Origin: Anseranas semipalmata
Taxonomy: Eukaryota > Chordata > Aves > Anseriformes > Anseranatidae
Length of the DNA stretch: 64,000 bases
Reading direction: 5' to 3'
Assembly (NCBI GenBank): GCA_013399115.1
Contig: VXAA01003849.1
Coordinates: 730,338 to 794,337 of the forward strand
The notes beneath the pieces are model-generated. The model searched no databases. It was not told the origin of the DNA and saw nothing but the letters and a program-made list of their open reading frames with translations. Both the position numbers and the translations under genes were made by a program. The number at the start of each line of letters is the position of its first letter. The first letter of the stretch is position 1. This document shows, piece after piece, positions 59,915 to 64,000 of this stretch.

Positions 59915-62900
59915 CTCAGTTTTCAGATGTGCTGCCTGGTTTCTTCTCTTATGGAAGTTAATGTTAGTGGCTCAGCACCTGTGGAACCACCAATTTATTC
60001 AGGCACCTCAGTCTTTATTAAAGTGCCAGCTTTAATCTCAGCTTTGGAGGTTTTTCTCCTGTTCATAGACCTTTTGGGATTTTAATAAATTCTCTTTAAA
60101 GGGATCCTAATCTCAGTTCCTTCAGTTCTATTATGAGAAAAAATATTTAGAGTATGAAGGAGGCTGGAAGAGAGATCGGCAAGTCCTGTAGCAGGTATCT
60201 GAGATGTTTTTGCAGTAGTTGTCTAGTAAAGCATCAAACTTATCTAATGCATTGTGACTATGCAGCACAGATTTGTGCTGCAAATCAATAGTTTTGCCTG
60301 TGTATGCACAGAAAGTCTTTAAGTGATACAAGGAATTATTCAAGCCTTTGTAAATCTGGACATAATAAGAAAAGCGAGTAAGGTGGTACTGAGTGATCTA
60401 TTTTGATATTAAGATTGTGGAACATTCAGGTGTGACAGGGCTTGAACTGGGCTGAACACACCTGTGGTAGCCTCAGAATACTTATGGTGTACTTCCTTTT
60501 TAATTATGGCATTATGAGCAATAATTTGGTCTTATCCTATTTGAAATTCTAAAATTAGAGACAATAGCTGATAATACAGCAGTTTAAAATGTAGTTGTGC
60601 ATTGATGAATTCTGGCTATGTTTAGTATATTGGCTGTCAGATATAATACATTTCTGAGGAGCGGGTTGTGAGAGTCACCAGTGGCCCCAAGGAGAGATCA
60701 CTTACAGTGGGTGATGTAAAACTTCATATAATATTTGTCCTTTTTTCTTACACACATTGCAGGACAGCTAACACCTCTTGGAAATGATTTATGGAAACAT
60801 TGCCGCATTACCTCTGTCCCACCTGTGCTGTATTCAGACAATATAATCTAAACCGGGGAAGAACACTTTTACTCTGGGTGGATGAAAACATGTTTGTATA
60901 GTATTACTGTATCAACATACTATACTAATGTACTCGGTCATTTTCTCATCAGAGAACAGTCCTTGGATTTCACTTGTGTGTACCTATTCTTCTTCTTAAC
61001 TTTAATGTTGAGGGCATTACTTCTTCTGTTTTAATTTAAAGTTGAGCACAAGATGGAAATCTCACAAAAAGTATTTATTTGCTGACCTCCCTGAATCTGG
61101 GCAGAGGAGATAGTGTGTGATGGATTGTATGGAGTAAAAAAAATAACATTATTTGCCTCTTGCAAACTGATATGGCAAAGAGAACATAAATGAAGCAACA
61201 TTAAGACAGCAAAGGAGAAAAGAAAGTGATAACTGACTTTAAAAGGTGATTTTAGAAAGGGTAAGAAATATATAGACCAGCTGTACTTACAAAAAGTGGA
61301 TGAAAGCTCTGAGCTAGGAAGGAAGGAGCTCGGGTGAGAGGTAATAGAAGACATTAGGCAAACTTCAGGTTATCAGAGGAAGCAAGTTTTATGGAAAGGC
61401 AAATGCAAGCAAAAATGGAAGTTCTTACCAGGCTTTTGACTGAAGAGAGGTATAAAAAGCAGAGCAGCCTCCTCTGTTAAATGAGCCATTGGTTGGTATT
61501 GCAACCATTGCAAACTTTCAGAAAACTTGAGAGAAAAGATAATTTTAACAAACAATGTATTCTGTGAAGTCAAAAGAATGGAAGTAGTAGGACAGAAAAG
61601 AGTGTATGAGCCAATCAAATAATTTTGATTGAATTCTCAGTTCTTTTACCAGAATATTGTTTGCCTTAACTATGAGTGTTTAACTATTAAGCAACATCAT
61701 TAATGTCTGTGGTCTTTAAAAATTGGAACAATCTTAACCACTCCAGACTAAAAATAGATTAGTCTAATTTCTAATGCGTTAAAAATACATCAGAAAAGTC
61801 CCAATCTATTTGCAACTTCATGGCTGATAACAGGTATATTACTTTTCCAACAGTCCCCTGTTTTGGTGTCCAAACTAGTCACAAAGTCCCAAAGCCAGAA
61901 ATCATCCCTACATGATTTTATCTATTTTTGTAAAGCCAGCAGTTGCACTAAGTCAAATATAGACCAGCTTTTCCACTGCAAGTTCAAGCTGTGATGAAAG
62001 CAGCAGAGGTAGACGTTTCTCTGTTCTTCCAAGATGTAGCACATCCAGCAGCAGCACAGCTGTGCTTTGCCAAAAATGCAGGGCTTTCCAGACGCAGACA
62101 TACGGAAGTTAGGATTCTGGAGATGGCTGCAACTTGCATGTCAGTCTTCAGTGTGAGTGGGCTCTTGAGGTATCTAGGAGGTGCAGAATGAAGGAGGCCT
62201 GCAGAGCTCCCAGGGAACAGTACTGAGTGAAGGAGAGGTTTAGGGCCATGACGCCTTATTAAAAGGCACTCAACCCTGCTTCCGTACCACATGGTTTTGG
62301 CTTCTAGCCATAAAGTAGGTTTGAATAAAGATTTAGGATGTAGATGGTGTATGGACTGTGTATTTCACCACTAGGTCTCTGCTGCTTAGAGAAAGCAGGT
62401 TTTGCAGGCAGCATTTGTCAAAGCAAACCTTGCGAAAGCAATCATGGCATATTCAGGTTCAAGAAATTAATTTCCTGTCTCTGCCACCCCTCCTCAATCT
62501 CTACCCTACTGTTTTCTTTCTGAGCACCTGTAAATGACAATGTATGTATTTTTACTTTGCTACATACAGGGGAATATTCAAAAGATCTGCTAAATGTAAA
62601 TCTACCATGCTAATCTCATGTGCTACAGCTCGATAATTTTGAAATATCTGGTTTTGCAGCTTCTGGATCCTTTTAAGACTTTCCTCACCAGTCCATTTCC
62701 AGTGCAGTCTCCATCTTCAGTGCCACTCACTTAACTGACTTCTTCAAGCTATGTTAGAACACCTTCTAACATAAAAAGAACTTCCACTCTGCAAATGTAC
62801 ACTAAGTGCACAAAAGGTCAGTTTTCAGATCCATCATGAAATGATGCATCGATTGAAATTTATCAAATGTATGCATGATGAAATATGGGTGATACATGCA

Positions 62901-64000
62901 TCATCTGTGTACATAAACCATGCACTTTATTCCGCACAGAGTGCAACATACCAAACCTGCTGCATGGGCTAAACAAATAGCTCCACCTAGTTTCTAAGCA
63001 ATGTTATTTCTTAGTTCACTATAATAATGTACTATTTGAACTAAGCTGAAGGTGAACACCAAATTAATACAGAAAATACTTAAAGCAATTCAATAACATG
63101 TGATTATTTCATATTGACATCTCACTCTTCCCTATGCATACTTCCAACCTGGAGCTACACACTGCAAATTCTTTCCACCAGCAGTTCTTCCACCTCACTA
63201 CAGGTGCACTTCCCTGGGAAAGAGTGAATCTGCCAGGCTTCATCAGTGGTAGAGATCAATTTAGGCACACTTAGGTCCAGTGGTCTTAAACTAATGTTTG
63301 AATCTGGAGTTTCAGCTCAGCAGGGGTAGAGCAGAGGTCTTTGTTTTCCCTTCAGGTCTTCCATTTCTCTTCTCTTTCCTTTCCTGATAGGAAGTGGATC
63401 CCTCTCTGTGCACGTGCCCCTGCTTCCATCAAGCTTTCCCCTGTTCCGATTCAGGCTACTTCTAAGTCTTGCAAGGTTTTTTTGTTTTACATGACTTTAT
63501 TAAGATACCTCACTTTCCGTGTGTACATGTAACTAAAACTCTCTCCTGAGCTTTCAAAATCTGGTGTGTCATTAACTGCAGCAAACACTGGACTGGACTG
63601 GAAGCAATCTCCCGAATTCTGGCCAGCAACCTGTCTTAAAAACACATGAAACAACTTTAACAAGATTCATGTCACTACTGGACAGGTTTCCTTGCTCTCC
63701 CAGATGGCCATTTCAGACCCTCACTGACTTAGTGGTTAGAAGCTCTTCTCTAAATTCTAGACTAAATTCATTCTTGGACAATTTATGCCCTTTAGTCTAT
63801 TGGATGATACTTGCATATCAAGCTACTTCTACCCTCTGACATTTTTGAATGACTGGTAATCAATATGTCTGCCAGCTTTGAAAGTTGGTTTCTATATTAT
63901 GGTGCACTGGAAGCATTAGAAGTGACCATCTACTCTGTCAGCTAGACATTATTGTACAGCTAGCATGCCCTGATGTGCAAAACTTCATCTTGAGTAGAAT

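Larger units (their letters stand above)
52455..64000. other. Intergenic to window end: no gene recognised
   Basis: No coding gene is supported. A GC-richer zone (53190-54470) permits several overlapping frames above 130 codons on both strands, which I regard as chance because they mirror each other and include repeat-encoded Tyr-Gly/Tyr-Pro runs. The rest is AT-rich, with an enhancer-like block at 58090-58340 and a 37-bp tandem duplication at 59841-59914. From 60000 to 64000 I see nothing beyond ordinary AT-rich intergenic DNA. Confidence 0.65.

Noticed and set aside
1..64000. CRISPR arrays, operons, bacterial-type systems
   Set aside because: No spaced direct repeats or compact coding clusters; the sequence is vertebrate nuclear DNA with spliced genes.

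Overview
This window is vertebrate nuclear DNA, most likely from a bird. It holds spliced exons with GT..AG introns, an AT-rich background, long homopolymer runs, decayed CR1-type LINE 3' ends, and one short LTR-like element whose termini and internal sequence resemble avian endogenous-retrovirus LTRs. The species cannot be named from the sequence.

Bases 1 to about 13970 are the 3' end of one plus-strand gene, which I recognise from its protein as LDB2 (LIM domain-binding 2, CLIM1/NLI family). Three coding exons are visible: 2344-2467, 3609-3760 and 12679-12909. Together they encode the last 168 residues: the end of the dimerisation and SSBP-binding region, the basic nuclear localisation signal, and the C-terminal LIM-interaction domain (LID). 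The upstream part of the gene lies outside the window. The last intron (8.9 kb) carries a CpG-rich, CCAAT-containing patch near its 5' end and a homeobox/POU/SOX motif cluster near its 3' end. The 3' UTR is AT-rich, has several AATAAA hexamers and probably ends near 13970.

Bases 13971-64000 are about 50 kb in which I find no convincing protein-coding gene on either strand. In human, the gene beyond the LDB2 3' end is TAPT1, after a long gene-poor interval, so this fits the same gene desert. It contains decayed CR1/L3-type fragments, palindromic MITE-like remnants, the putative solo LTR, microsatellites, poly-A/poly-T runs, two G-quadruplex candidates, several strong hairpins (one with microRNA-precursor-like geometry at 26060-26137), and AT-rich segments dense in homeodomain motifs that are candidate conserved enhancers. 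The best of these, near 58100, contains a PBX-HOX site abutting a MEIS site.

LDB2 is a non-DNA-binding adaptor that dimerises and bridges LIM-homeodomain and LMO proteins, so the homeodomain-site clusters in and around it are plausible cis-regulatory inputs, but that is inference. I see no CRISPR array, operon, intact transposon or clearly new gene system. The most testable new ideas are a LID-less LDB2 isoform from an upstream splice acceptor, the intronic CpG island, the hairpin at 26.06 kb and the enhancer candidate at 58.1 kb.
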